Shown: in pieces, positions 25,316 to 39,000 of the stretch
Layout of the letters: every line of letters starts with the position of its first letter
How positions within the stretch are numbered: position 1 is the first letter of the stretch
Source of the DNA: Lycocorax pyrrhopterus obiensis
Taxonomy: Eukaryota > Chordata > Aves > Passeriformes > Paradisaeidae
Direction: 5' to 3'
DNA length: 64,000 bases
NCBI GenBank assembly: GCA_014706295.1
Contig: JACSVZ010000002.1
Span: forward strand, 23,408,757-23,472,756
Notes under the pieces: model-generated
Told to the model about the DNA's origin: nothing
Seen by the model: the letters and a program-made list of their open reading frames with translations, nothing else
Database searches by the model: none
Translations under genes and position numbers: made by a program

Positions 25316-25857
25316 TGGTAAGCTTAACCTAGCAAGTAGTTAAAGACCAGACAGCCACTCACTCACTTTCCCCTGCTCCCAGTGGGTTGGGGTAAAGAAT
25401 TAGGGCAAAAAAAGTAAAATTTGTGGGTTGAGATAGTCAGTTTAATGAGACAGAAAAGGATGGGATAATAACAATAACAGAACTAGATTGTAGGAAACAA
25501 GTGACTGCTCACCACCCACCAACTGACACCCAGCAGTGCCTGAGCTGCAGCCTCAGACCACATTCCCCCCCCCCGTTCACATGTTTAGCATGATGCCATA
25601 TAACATGGAAAATCCCATTGGCCAGTCTGGATCAGCTGACCTGGTTGTGTCTCCTCCCAGTTTCTTGTGCTCCCCAATGTATTCGCTGGTGTGACCGGTG
25701 AGAGAAGCTGCTAAGTCTATGACTAAGTGTAAAATTTACGTAGCGACAGCTGAATCATCAATGTGCTATCAACATTATTCTCATACTAAATTTAAACCAT
25801 AGCATTATACCAGCAACTAGGAAGAAAATTAACTTTATCCCAGCCAAAACTAGGACA
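25316..25857 (-). mobile_element. Solo LTR of an avian ERVL-type endogenous retrovirus
   Basis: On the minus strand the element starts TGTCCTAGTTTTGGCTGGGA at 25857, followed by GTTAATTTTCTTCCTAGTTG and AGTATGAGAATAATGTTGAT. These are hallmarks of a common avian ERVL LTR family. Further on it has CCAGGTCAGCTGATCC, CTGGCCAATGGGATTTTCCA, a C10/G10 run (25565-25574), a TCTGTCTCATTAAACTG segment and CTCAACCCACAAATTTT. It ends near GGTTAAGCTTACCA at about 25316. No gag, pol or env sequence lies on either side, so it is a solo LTR left by recombination between two LTRs. The promoter position (TATATAAA in related copies) reads CTAAACATG here, so the core promoter looks decayed. The left border is less certain than the right, and I see no clear target-site duplication. 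Confidence 0.88.
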
Positions 25858-28800
25858 GTAGTTGAAAGTAGAAAAGCTTCAGCTTCTTGGTTGACAAAAT
25901 AGAAGTAAAGCTAGCACACAAGGGTGACTAGATGACCTTAGCCAGGGTAACATTTTCTCACATCCTATTCTTGAAGATATGCATGATCTTGCTCTTGGTG
26001 TGTTGCTCTTGATTTCTCCCCTCCCTAGCAGGAAGTCAAAAGCTCTTTTGTGATGTCTTTTTGACTTCTCATCAATCCTGCTCAAAGGTACAGTTCATAA
26101 TTATGTCCTTCTTGTGAGAGAAAGGCTTATGAAGTGTATTTTTAAGCAGTTTCTGAAGGCTGTGTGGTAGGTCTTTGTCTCCAGGGGAACCCATTTCGGC
26201 CCCATCTCACAGTGCCATTAACACAGAAGCCATAACAGCCCATTTCTTGGGATACTCAGGGAGCATAAAATCAAGGAATACATATACCAGACGGGGAATG
26301 GCAGCTGCAATGCCCTTTGCTTCGTTGGCTTGTTACTAGCAATCTTTGATTCTGAGTGTGTGAAAAATTGAGTGCAAAATGCCACAAATCATTGCTAAAA
26401 TATTTATGAACACAAAGATGTAACGATAAGGTTTCTGATGCTGTTATCATGATGAGTAACTCTATGTATGCGACCTCAGCACAGCTCGCTCAGTGCCACT
26501 GTAATTTCTGTTCAAAAATTATTCATCCCAGCAGAAGGTCGTGCCATCTCAGTGGGTTGTCATGAGTTTCCCAGGCAGTGTGTGAGCACATGCTTGGATT
26601 TAATGAAAAAAGCCCACTCCCATAAGTTAATGATAGAGGTTGTTACAAGGTCTAAGCAAAGGAATTATTTTAAAATACAAGCCAACAAAACATTTTCTTT
26701 GTTTGTTTTTCTCAGAGTTATCCTTGACTTTAAGAGCTGGAAGACAGCTACAGGCAGGAGGGCAGCCAGACTAGTCAAGGAAGAGCTGCAATTAGTTTCC
26801 AAAACCCCTCTGAGTAGTGTAGGGAGTGCATGAACACCCCTCCTCAGGCTTTGGTGAGGAATAAGGTACCCGTCTATACATTTTAAACAGGATCTGCCCC
26901 CAAGTTCACCTGCTAAATCAAAGGCAAATCCCGGTGGGAAACAAGCAGGAAATGAGACAGTGCCAAAGATAAGGTCATAAAGGAAACTTTGGGGGAAACA
27001 ACATGAGCAGCCAATAACTGGAGACCACATCTGCCTGATGGAAATCCAGTGAGTAAGATTTATCTTTCCCAGACAGTGCTGGAGAACAAAGAGAAAACTG
27101 AAATTCTTAGAGATATGCGGGAACTGGGAACATGGGTTTCCAGCACGCACACAGAGGAACCCAGCAAAAAAGAGAAGACTTTTTGCCGTACCCAGAAGTG
27201 GGAGCAAGCGGGGGAGAGAAATATGCAATTGTGTTATCCTTTTCCTGTGCACAGACGTAAAGTTTTGTTGAAAAAAACCTATTTTTTTCAGAGATGCTTT
27301 ATGCAGGTATCAAACATTGGGGCTGTTGTGGGGCTAACCCAGACAACAGAAAGGCAGAAATGACCCCCAAATCGCGTACTAAGAAGGTTCAAACTAAGTA
27401 GAGTCACTCTGGCTTAAATGCAGACTGCTTCATCACCCTGATGGATTCATCATGTCTTGCTTCTGCTCCTGCTCCAGCCTTCATATCAGGTGAAATGGGT
27501 GCAGAGGTGTCCAACGGCAACTTGAGATCTCTGTGTCCTCTCCACGGGTTCTGATTGTTTCTCAGAGGAATCACTAGCTCAGCTCTTGAAATGGATTCAT
27601 TTGGTTGGTTGGTTCTCCTGCTGCTCCTGGTATTGGATTTCCTGACATTGCCAGCCCTGCAAGAGTGATGAGGCTGGTCCCCTGAGGCAGCTGCCATAGC
27701 TGTTGATGGCAGCCTTCCTCACAAGTCCAGTGTCAGGCTTCCAAGGGGGAGAAGAAAAGACAACAGGTGGAAAAGGAAACTCAGGAAGAAAATTTTTTTG
27801 AAAAATTTTTTTTTTAATGTGGGGGAAAAAAGAGTAAAAGGGAGAGCATAGAGAGCTGTGTAAAGGAGACTAAGAAAAAAAGATAGCATTCCATTTTACA
27901 TTTTAGTCCTCTTCTTTATCTCCCACCTGTTTCTTTCTAAACATTGCAGAGTTTCTGTGACGTAGAATAGCCATGATAATACCCTTGTGCCTTTGCACCT
28001 TCAGACATTATGCCTGAGACCTGTATGTTTTTGTCATCTAAAACCAACTGAAAATAAGAACAGTATGACAAAAGAAGTAGGATAGGGTTTGTGTTTTAAT
28101 GCAATAGTCTTGGAGAATGCCTAGGGCTTCCAGACTGTCTTGCAGAAACCTGGAGTGTCACATTTGCTCTTCAGTTATGTCTTACAAATTGAATACAATA
28201 TGGCCTTTCTCTTGTCCAGAAAATTGATTGTAATAACTCTTCCTTTCTTTTTTCCTCCAAAGTTTCTATGTGGTGTGACATGGAAGAAATAAACTTATGC
28301 CTGCATTGGGGACACATGGGTACCATACTAGGTGGAGCATACACATACATGCAGATTGCAAAGCTGGTCCTGGATCACTCTGCCTGAACGTCACCATCAA
28401 ATGCTTCTTAGTGCCGCATTTCAACTTAGATTGACTAAGTAGTCAAAAGTCTGATTTTAGTTATTTTGATGTAAATCTAGCTAATTTTATTGTGGTACAT
28501 ATAATTACTCCAAAAATGAGAGTAGAAGAATTTCCTCAAAATTTCACCCAGAAATATTTCCAGCTGAGATGAACATAATACAGTTTAAAAAGTTGACGGT
28601 AATGTTAGGTTGTGATGCCCGTAAAAATTACTTTTAATTCCTTTCTTTGATCTTCAAAGTCGGTTTGTCATTAGTGTATCTCAGGTTTTATGTTCTCTTC
28701 CCAGTATTGATTACATACTTAATTTCCAGTAGATTAAAAGGTTTATTCTTGCTAATCTATTTTCTACTGGTTTAATGGATTTGTGCATAACAAATTCAAA

Positions 28801-29684
28801 GATGGTCCTTATTCTCAGACCCCAAAATATGTGCTTACAAGTATATAAAACACTCTAAGCACACTGCTCCATAATTCCTAATTAAAAGTCTATTTTTCCT
28901 TGATGTAAAAAGGGAACAGTTAAATATCAGCATTCATATCAAATGAATCTTACTCTAGTGAATTTAGCACAGATTTAAATAATGAGATATGTTACACTTC
29001 GGTGTAAAATGATCAGAAAACTGATGAAAATTGCAAAGTTGGGCAGTTTATTCTAATTTGGCAATACTGGTCTTGCAAATCCCAGTCATTTGGCAAAGGT
29101 GATGTCAGAGAAAAGCTCCTGATAAAAACTGCCACTATTCAAGCTGATATAAAGCAAACATGGTAAATACAGTGCCATGTATTGCTTAAGCAAAGCAGGT
29201 CATATCTCAGAATTTTCTACATATCTGAGGTCATATCTCAGGAGATTTACTACAAACTTACTCAAAGGTTTGTAGCTGTAACCTGGTGGGATGCACAGCC
29301 TTCTGTTCTCTAAGCATTGTATGCCTGAGGGAGGTTTTGTTGACTTGAATAGATTTTCTCCCAACTGGTATCAGCCTGAGTGAAAGAATCAAGCTCTGCA
29401 TGTAGACATTCTGCTGGTTAACTAAAAACCTGAGGGAAAATTGGATGATGGCATTCATCATATTTTCTCCACCCCTAAGATGTTGTAAGATATGATCAAA
29501 TGCAATGCAGGATGCTTAATCTTATTTGCATATTTTCCCATCATTTTATTCAAGATGCTGGAAAAAAAAGTTGCATGAAGCAAGTATCTCTTTTCGTGGA
29601 TAACAAATGTAAACTATTTTAAGGTGTGTTCAAGGACAGTTCTGCTTATTTCAGACTTCCTTTGGTGGTTCAGGCTTTGCAGTT
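25858..29684. other. Stretch without a supported gene
   Basis: The longest frames here (minus 26665-27252 and minus 27404-27697) have no recognised domain and no consistent exon borders. A short run of alternating A and T tracts lies near 27790-27815. Confidence 0.5.
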
Positions 29685-29721
29685 TTTTCAGCCTCAATTG
29701 TTCTGCAATTGAGGCTGAAAA
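29685..29721. repeat. Perfect inverted repeat: 16-bp stem, 5-base loop
   Basis: The left arm TTTTCAGCCTCAATTG (29685-29700) and the right arm CAATTGAGGCTGAAAA (29706-29721) are exact reverse complements separated by TTCTG. Allowing a 2-base bulge, two more pairs form (AG at 29681-29682 with CT at 29722-29723). Just downstream CTATTGAAAA occurs twice (29722 and 29739). It is not followed by a T run in either direction that would suggest a Pol III terminator. Function is unknown. Confidence 0.9.
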
Positions 29722-32700
29722 CTATTGAAAAGTGAAAGCTATTGAAAATTTCATAATATCTGTACTTGAGAGACATGTGAGTGTAGTAGTATGAGTCTGA
29801 TTACTTTGGTTTAAAATGTATTAACGCTACAGATTATTTTTTTTAATGTAATTCATTTCTGGCTTACTTGCGATGACTTGCAGAGTGGTTAATTACTGCT
29901 TGGAGGCAAAAATTGTGACACAGAGGTCATTAAAAAAAAGAAATATTTAGGGAGTCCATAAAAAAGGCAGGGTTGGGGGTTTTTTTTACATCTGGTTACT
30001 TTGTCCAGAAGGGGATACGTTTTTATAGCATGCATAAAGCAGAAATATTTATCTTGAAGCAAAACCACTCTGTTTTCCTTTCTGTTTTTAGAACCAGCCG
30101 TTTGCTTGCTCTATAATATTGTTAGACAGATCTTTCATTGTTACTGTTTTCTATTTCAATACTTTGCCTGCCATTGAACAAGAAATTTTAAGGTTATTTG
30201 TCTTAATATTATAGGTAATTCTCAGCTCTCCCTCAAATTCTTTTGATGATACACAAAGAAAATTTCCTGAAGAAAATGTGGTGAAGCTATAACAAAAATT
30301 GAAAAAAATCTAATTTTTTTTATGTTTTAATTGCATTAACTTCATATTCCCTCAAAATAGGCTTGAATTTGACACCTGCCATGTTAATCCAGCACATTTC
30401 CTCTCATCAGCATCATGCCCAAACTTGACTGCCTCCTGTTTCCCAGGAAACCTATAAGAAACTGGTTGTAACAAAAGCACCTTGCAAACTGTGATCCAAC
30501 AAAGTGAGTCAGGTTTTTAGGTGAGCACCTCAGCCTAACCATAAACCAAGCAAACAAATTTGCTGTCTCAGAGACCTGATTAGAAATGGGACTTGCTACT
30601 GCCTGCCTGAAAGCTGGTAAAACACAGAGGCAGAGAACAGGACTGTTACATCAACTTTGTTAATGGAAGCCAAGGGAAAACCATTTTCTCAAACATATGG
30701 GAGCCCAAACAGCTTATTTTTAATGGGAAACGTAAATACTCATGTTTCTTGGAGTAAAATAGAGGTGTTGAATTTTGAGAATTTAGCAAGAAAAAAAGTG
30801 TGTTTCTGGTTTAAGTGCTCAGACTCCTACCCAGAAAAAAAACCCCTTGTAGTAGATATTTATCACTCCAGCTGGATTGCATGCAATTAATAGTCTGCTT
30901 TTTTTTAATCCAAAGTTTAAATCAAGGTGGCTGACAATGGCAGAGAGCCCTGCCTTCATCCCAGAGCACCTGTTTGTTTCCCAGGTTCTATCCACCGAGA
31001 AGTCACTTTTCAGCGTGCTGGGCCATAGTCCATCCTCAGTAAACTGAAGCCATTGGAGATTTACCTGACTTCTTGATATCTCACAGTAGTCACTTTTTAT
31101 TAATTTGATTAATTTAAGGCTAAAGCCGTCATGAAAAACTGGGTTCTAACAGGCTCTGAAATAGATTTTGCTTTAATTAGGCACTTGCCTCTCCCATGAG
31201 AACAGATATGCATTCACAGATACACACTTTTCTACATTGCTAGGATCTTTCTCTTTGCTAGTTCAGGCTCCTCAGTTACAGGATTGTTTTATGTGCTTAT
31301 AGCTACATATATTATGATTTCTTATTTTACCTTTTCTCCACATATTTTATATGTACCTTACTGTCACCCAGGAATAGCAATACCAGGTGATATCAAAAGT
31401 CCAGTAGCTCGTTCTCCTCTGTGATTGGAGCCAAAAGTAGATGCTTAATATAAAATTTAATGGAGACAGAATGGAGCATTAGGTCCCCATTATACACTCT
31501 CAGTTTCCAATTTTCTGTTACTCAGAGAAGTCAGCATGACTTAGAAAATACAGATAAACACACATAGAGAACTTCCAGTCATTAAATTTGTTTTAATCTC
31601 TGAATATTCCAGACTTGCATGACTTGCAAGGATAAGAAGAAAAACAGCTCTCTGCTGCCACTATGGGAGAAAGGGGAAGAGCTAACTTGGGCATACTTCA
31701 TTTATGTAAACTAAATTCAGCTAAATATACATATGCTTCCTGTTGTATTTTTCAAAGGGATATTAAATGGCACATGAAAATGTATTTCTTAAAGGGGGAC
31801 TAAAATGCACCCTGTAACCACATAGCTTCCCAAAGCTGCACTCCCATGCACCCTAGAAGTTGTAGGCAAGTGTGGAAGAAATACCACCAGTATGTTATAT
31901 CAGATTTTCACTGTTAAGTTTCTAATGCCTTGAAGTTGAAAAGATCAGGAAGAAAAACTTATTTCCACAATCACAATCACTAGGTTACTTGACAGATTAA
32001 AATAAATTTCCTTGAATTATGTCCTCTGACCTGGTTCATAGACTGACTTCATTATATTCTGATTTCTGCCTGCAGAGCTCATCTTCCAAACATGTAATTT
32101 TAATAAAATTATTTTTCTCTTCTTACTGTCAATACCTCCCACTGACTGTCAAAACCATTCCTTACCAATTATAGTTCATATTCTCAGAGGTGCATGAGTT
32201 GTCATGTTACACACACACAAGTCTTTATCCCCCTTTTCCATTTTTACACATACCTTTTATTTCCCTCCTCCTGTCTTTCTCTTCCATGCAGCTCTGAGGG
32301 GACCAATTCCATCATTAAGACCCCAGTGATGTTGCACATGGAGGGGACAGAGTGCAGAGCACCAATCTAATGTGTGATGTACACACACGTGTGCCGCCTT
32401 AGGAAGCCCATGCTCAGCTGAGCAAGTGGCTTCACAGCAGGGCTGTCAGCCAGGAACTAAAGATTCATGTTTGGCCAGAAACAATAAAAGGTAAAAGATA
32501 CGGAACTATGCTTTCTGCATGTAATTCAGTATATTTGGATTAAGCCAAGAGCTTTAAACAGCTCTTAAGTCCAGATGGTGAGAACTTTAATGTATGTATT
32601 GATGTAGAATTTTGAACAACAAACCCAACAACAAACTGTTTCAGTTCAGGAGATGTGCTGAAATCCCTCAAGTTTTTGTTTTCATCTTCTTGCCTTGGCC

Positions 32701-35700
32701 CAGGAAGCAGAGGGCTTGAACTCAGAAGGCCAAGCTTATTTTGTTTCCTTGGCATGGAATTTACATCTATGCCTAAATGATAATTTTTGTAATCAAATAT
32801 GGAAAGAACAGAGATACTCTAAAGCAGAGTATATATGCCTGTAAATTTTTCAGGGATTACACAGGGGGTCTGCCAGAAGCCTTTAAATTCTGTTATTATT
32901 AGAATAATTTCATAGGCCCATGTATCCAGCTGCCCACTCTCATGATTTTATCAAGAATCTCCTGGTAGCAGACAAAACATTCTCTTCTGGCATCTGGAGA
33001 TTACATGACAATTTCCACTTTCATTTATAATGAAAAAAGCTCCCAAGTTCACAGAGAAGATCTTGAAACCAGGAACAAAATATAAGCAGCAAATAAAAAG
33101 ACCACGTTTTTTAAAATTGATTTTGAAGTCTGTCTCACCAGAGTGTGAAGGCGTCCCTTATGATTTCAGGCTGGTGATTACTGCAAGCAGTTAAGGCTTA
33201 GCTCTGAGGCTGGCTCTGACCCCTGCAAATTTGTACAGAGCTGGGATTTAGGATCTTGGCTCTTGGTCTGACTAAGCTAGGAGATAAAGGACATGTAATA
33301 AAGAAGAAAGTACAGCTAGGGAAACAAGACATCTAGTACTCAATGAGGGACAAAGCCAAAATGAGGGATGAGCCCTCAGCCGAGACAGAAATGGTATCAG
33401 TATCTTGGTCACAGTACACCTGGCTGTGGTCCTCACCAGCCATTAATCGCTTTGGGATTCTTCAAGATAAAGAGACTTCCCTGAGTACCAGTTATCATTA
33501 CTGAACCATGCAGATCTGTTTTCACAGCTGGATGCCCTGATGCCCACAGCTAGTGCTGCTTGAAGCAGCACTCATTCAAGCCACCTGCCAATGCAACTCC
33601 ACAGATCAGCCAAATGCCAGGATTGAAAGCATGTCTATGCCTTAAAATTAGTTTCTTTGCAATTTAAATTAGATACACCAACCTAATGTTTGATGTCCTT
33701 AGTGACAGTTTGAAGGACATCCCAAAAAAAGAAAACCCTGTCCAGACAACACTGACACTTTATACATTGACAATAAATCTCCCCATATCTTAATTTGCAG
33801 TATGAGGAAAAATAGCAAAACTTTAAGAAAGGTAATTAATTTCTACACTGATAAGAATCTCCTTTGTAAAACAGACAAACATTTCACTCTTTTCAGACTA
33901 AAACCATTCTGAAAGAGCTTATCGAAAAACCCCTTTCCCCATTTCATTAAGTGCCAAGATTTTATCACGCTGAGTCAGGTGAAGACCAAGGGCAGGAGAG
34001 CCCTTCACAAAGGAGGTAGGTAAAAATGCATACTTCCTATTACCCAGTTTGAAGTAAAAGGGAGTTGGCCTGCTTTTAGCCTTCCTTTGGTAGTTTTAGC
34101 ATTTGCATGTCTAGGAGTGACCTCCTTCCTCCTTCACAGAGAGTGCTGCCTGAAGGAGGTTGCTTTGGAGGATCAGGAAGGTGTTCTTCCAGCTAGGCCT
34201 ATATAGACCCTCAGCTCATCCCATCTTCTTCCTAGTGCCACAAAGGCACAGTTAGGGTGTTAGATTTCAAAGTGTAACACTCCCATTAAAGCACTTCACA
34301 GAGCCATTTAGCTCAACACACTTGCAGCTGCTGCCCAAACTGGATTTCAGTGCACCACGACATGATCTGGAGATGGAGAGGGGCTGTGCATGTAGGTCTG
34401 TTTATGGTACCACCCTAGTGGGAACTCAGTGAACTCATGCTCTGGAGCAACTTGGAAAATAGCTGGTGCATCAGTTTAATAAACTTGCAGCTCATGTTGT
34501 CTTCAGTTGCATATGTTTGGATCAATGTCTTACTGTTCGACCCATTTCTGTGTTACTGGAAACTGCACTTACATTTACTTGGTTTGAAAACACAGCTATG
34601 TACTCTATTTACTGCCACTCAGCACTTTTTCTCTGAATCCTCATCCATTTCCAGGCACTGCAATACCCTCTTTGCCCTTGTCAAGTTTGAAAGTTAACAG
34701 AGCTTTTATTCAGTGAGTGGCAGGCTCATTGGCTGTCAGTCACCAAATGGATGTGATAGACTTTTTTTAACAAAAAAAGTTCTGAAAAGATAAATTAAAT
34801 TAATGCTTTACCTTAGCTTTGGATTGTTCACCGAAATTCATCTAGGACTGAACCTGTAGGTGAATTTGTATACAGTGACACAGCACATTCAGGGGAGAAT
34901 CCCATTTCCAGGGATTACGGTAGGAATGAGGCACCATCTGTCCATGGTGTCTGGGCAATATGGGGGAAGCTGGGCCTGCTAGCACAAGGCAGATCCTGTC
35001 TGGCCAGGGCACACATGCCTCCAAGAAGGCATGTGGTTTTTTTACCATAGGCTGTCTGAGAAGAGGAGGTTTGGTTTCCAGGTCAGTCTCTACCAGTCTG
35101 CCTTCACTGCCTGACTTCTGTGGCCAGGTTAACTTTATGCAACCCATTACCTTTACATACTTAGGGAAAAATTCTCCCTTATACTTCATGTTCCAGGGAA
35201 TGAGTGAGTGTGCAACAGCAGAATCCTGCCCCTCCCCATCACAGAGCATGAGCAGAGACAGCAGGCACGGCACAAGTTCTGACCGAGAGCTGCTAATTAT
35301 CTTGTGGTCATTCATAAGCAGCATTAAAGTCAAACTTACGAACTTCTGCACCCACAGATTCTTTGCCCAGTTTTATAAAGGACTTGATTTCATTCCCAAA
35401 GGCTTCCAGGACTCAGCTTCTCAGCCTGCCTATCCCCTGCTATGCTGACAACTATTTTTTCCTCATCTATGTATTCAAAGCAGAAGCTAAGAATGCAAAG
35501 GTTATTCACTTCCAAAAGCCTCTCTCCATGGACAGGTCTGTGATGTCTCTCGTGATGAATAGCACCATGCTGGCATGCAAATTTGCTAAATGTAACCAAG
35601 GAAACAGGGTCCTTCCTTAATACTATACACTTCTCAGAGCATTTGCTGGAGGCAGAATAGCATCTCTGGTATCTGTATGCTGTCACTCACCTCTGGGAAT

Positions 35701-36004
35701 GCAATGTAAAAATAATTATATATGTATAATGAAGAGTAGGAAAGAAATGTGTTGTATGTAAATACACCCAGACAATCCTCTCAATGAATGGACTGATTTC
35801 ATCAGGAAAGCTGATGGAGCAGAATAACAGTACTGATTTGGTTTTGATTCCCAGTGGAAAGCAGAGTAGATTCACAGGATATATGCCACTGCTTAGGCCA
35901 TCTAGGTAAAAATTTTTTGATAACATGGGTCTGGCCATGTGGAAAGGTTTAATACTTTGGGAGGGGAGCAAGATTTTGGCATGCTTGGATGTCAGTGCTA
36001 TTTT
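29722..36004. other. AT-rich stretch without a supported gene
   Basis: Frames are short except between 34842 and 35690, where overlapping open frames run on both strands (169 codons minus, 162 plus). These reflect a stop-poor, GC-richer patch rather than a recognisable protein. A small A7/T7 hairpin lies at 34760-34780. Confidence 0.5.
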
Positions 36005-36034
36005 AAACAAACAAACAAGCAAGCAAACAAACAA
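36005..36034 (+). repeat. (AAAC)n/(AAGC)n short tandem repeat
   Basis: Tetranucleotide units AAAC and AAGC alternate for about 30 bases. It is an ordinary impure microsatellite. Confidence 0.85.
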
Positions 36035-39000
36035 CTTGAAATGTTGAGACCTCATGAATAATAGAGGGGCTGATGAGAGGAATTATGAGTTAATGAACAA
36101 AAGCTTGATGCTGCCCTGATGTGGCACTCATCCATAATATACCCAGACTAGTGCCTGCTGAAGGGCATTATCTGGGACATGAACCAGGGAATATGAACTG
36201 TGAAGGAACCTGAAAAGGGGTGAAATTTTGCCTGGGTTTGGGTGATGCTCATGATCTCTGTGGATGCAGCACACCTTTCATAAGTTTTTGTTCCTCATGT
36301 TTTCTACCATGCCAGCACTAGGCCATGCTTAACAGTCCACTTCCAACCTAACCACCTCTAGCAAAGCCATACCAGGACAGGACAACAAAAGGACTACACT
36401 CACCTGTGAGAAGAGCAGAGTTCATTCCTTTTGGGAAATCTGTGCTGTAGACATGATGTCAGTGTGGGTCAAGCTAACAATGAACCTTTGAGAGCAGTCA
36501 GAGTGGCACAGCACAGAGACAGGAGGCCACTGGAGAGCTGGGAAGATACAGGGTCAACATGCAGTTCTAGGGTGGCAGTGGGACAGGGGAGGGGACCATG
36601 CTGGAGTCAGCAAACATAGAGGAAAGAGACAAGGGGTGACTGTGTGTTGCAAACTCATTGAAAGAGTTATGTCTTTCAGAATGAGCCCATTTTTGACTAG
36701 AAAAATTAGTAAGTTAAGATAAAAAGCAGGCAGGCAGGATCCTCTTGTCTTCTCTCAATCCCTGACATTCGTCTCCTGCCTCTCTGGGTTCTTCATTAGG
36801 TTCTCTAGGTTTAGAGGTCAGGGCTCCACTCTGCTAATCCTAAACCCAAATGTTAAAAATTTTTTAGACAGAAGTAATATTCTACCCCTTGCTCAATGGA
36901 CTGTAATATAAAGTATCTCAATCTATATCTACGAACAGGACATGAATGAATGAAGAAACACACATAGTATCATTGATGATGAATGGAAACATTTTAGCTG
37001 TTTCAAGGGAACTGCAAAAAAGTTCAACCATTCAATACATTTTGAAGGAGAACTGCAAAACCTGAGCATCCCCCCAAAGCTTCTGGAAATTTATCTAAAA
37101 TGTTCCAGAACGCTTATGGTAGGAAATGTCAGGAAAAATGTCTTCCTATGTTTTTCAGTATTTCCTGACTTCCTTTAAACCAGAAGTATCAAAAAAATAC
37201 CTGTGGTATTTTCATAATTCCACTTTTTCTCCCACAGATTCCAAAAAGTGCCAACATGTGAGAAAACATATAATTTAACCCTATTCCTAACCTCAAAACA
37301 TGTCATATTTGAAAATCTCAAGTTAAATGTTACTTTCTCTTACATGTGTTGTTTGTATCTCCTTATGGCTCGTCCATGACTTTTGTGACAATCCAAATGC
37401 AATTTATACCAGCTGGACTTCTGGAATTTGTTTTTTGCACATTGTGTTTTCTCAATTCATTCTCTAAAAAAAGGATGTTAAACAGAACAAAGATACCTTT
37501 CTTATGTGGGTGGTGACATACTTGATGATGGCCTTCAGGTCCCAATCTATGTCTCAAGCCCGAACAACATCACAGCTCTTTGTGACTCAAAAGTCAAGCA
37601 ATGTATACTAATTTTGAATGTATCAGTACTCAGTGTCACACTGAGTGAAATCCAGCACAGCCCAAAACCTAATGTGTAAGTGCCAAAAACTTATTGGGAG
37701 GTTTATGAAATCAGATTGAGCTCCAAGTTCTGCACGTTCATGACAAAAGAGCCTCATGTGGCGTTATGATGTCATTGAGTGCCACCAAGACTGGATGCAG
37801 ACTGACTGAATGTGGAGCAACCGGAAAACCTCTTCCACGAGATAGCATCGATGCCAGGATAAAATACAAGGAAGGTGGCATGTTAGCTAGAGAAAACATA
37901 ATAGCCATTAGTGATCTATGGGTTTAGGTTATTCTGTGACAGTACAAAAAGTACAGCAGGGAACAATTGGGCATTGACAGAAGAAAATTCAATAATTTTT
38001 TAAAAAATAGCAATCCCAGCATCATTGTCACTAAGAAAATCTTTGAAATACTAGACAGACACTTCAGAAGATTAAAGAGACAAGGAGTATTTATTTAAGA
38101 AAAGTAAGACAGACATATACGACATAATGAATAGCACCAGCAATGCCAAATGGGTTCTCTTATTTACTCTACTTCTTAATTTACCTTGGGCCACATTAGA
38201 ATAACATAAAAGTAATGAAGGAAATGTTAGAAGTTAAAACAATGAACACGGATAAAAGCAAATACTTTTTATAAAAATATTTGTAAAATAGCACTTTCCC
38301 TTGAATGATTTCAAACCGTTTTAATGAAGTTAGGCCTCAGACTGACGTTTGAGAGGACTACACAAGAAGGTGATTTGCAAAGACCATACAGAAAGTTTGC
38401 ATGGTAGTTGAGAGAAGAACCCATTTTCTTTTTTTCTCACTGTCTCCAGACAATTTAGAATTTAACTGTAGAGTTGCTACAGGACATTGTTGAAGGAAGT
38501 GACACAGAACTTTTCTGCATCTATTAAGAACTTTATATGAATAGTAAATCAGAAGATAAGACTCTGTATATCTCCTTGTGCAAGCATGTACATGAGTTTA
38601 ATCGCATGTATACCATAGAAAAAGAGGTAGGAAATCCCGTAAGGAAAGAAATTCAAAGGAACCAATCTTACGGGATTAAGTACTTTACAATAGTGGCCAT
38701 AAATAAAAGCTGTTTAATTCATTGAAAACAAAACAAAACAAAAAAAACTGAAAAAAACCCCATGCAATAGGTATTTCTGCAACTATTAATAAATATGGTA
38801 CGTACAGACTACAACACTGTGGAAGAGTGACACTGAAAATGATCCATCGTGAATACTCTGAGTAGAAGCTAGAAGAACTCAGTTGCTTCCTTTTGCCCAA
38901 ATGCTAATAATAACAGCAGGGGAAAAAAGAGATTGTTATCTTGTGCAAGGAAAAAAGCAATCGAGTGTGGAAATTATTTAAGCTTTGGTGATACACCATA

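Noticed and set aside
26665..27252. 195-codon minus-strand open frame
   Set aside because: No domain, no consistent exon borders, and a length still reachable by chance in 64 kb on six frames.
27404..27697. 97-codon minus-strand frame of polar composition
   Set aside because: It looks protein-like in composition but has no family match and no splice or transcript signals worth calling.
34760..34780. A7/T7 hairpin
   Set aside because: Homopolymer complementarity of this size is expected by chance in AT-rich DNA.
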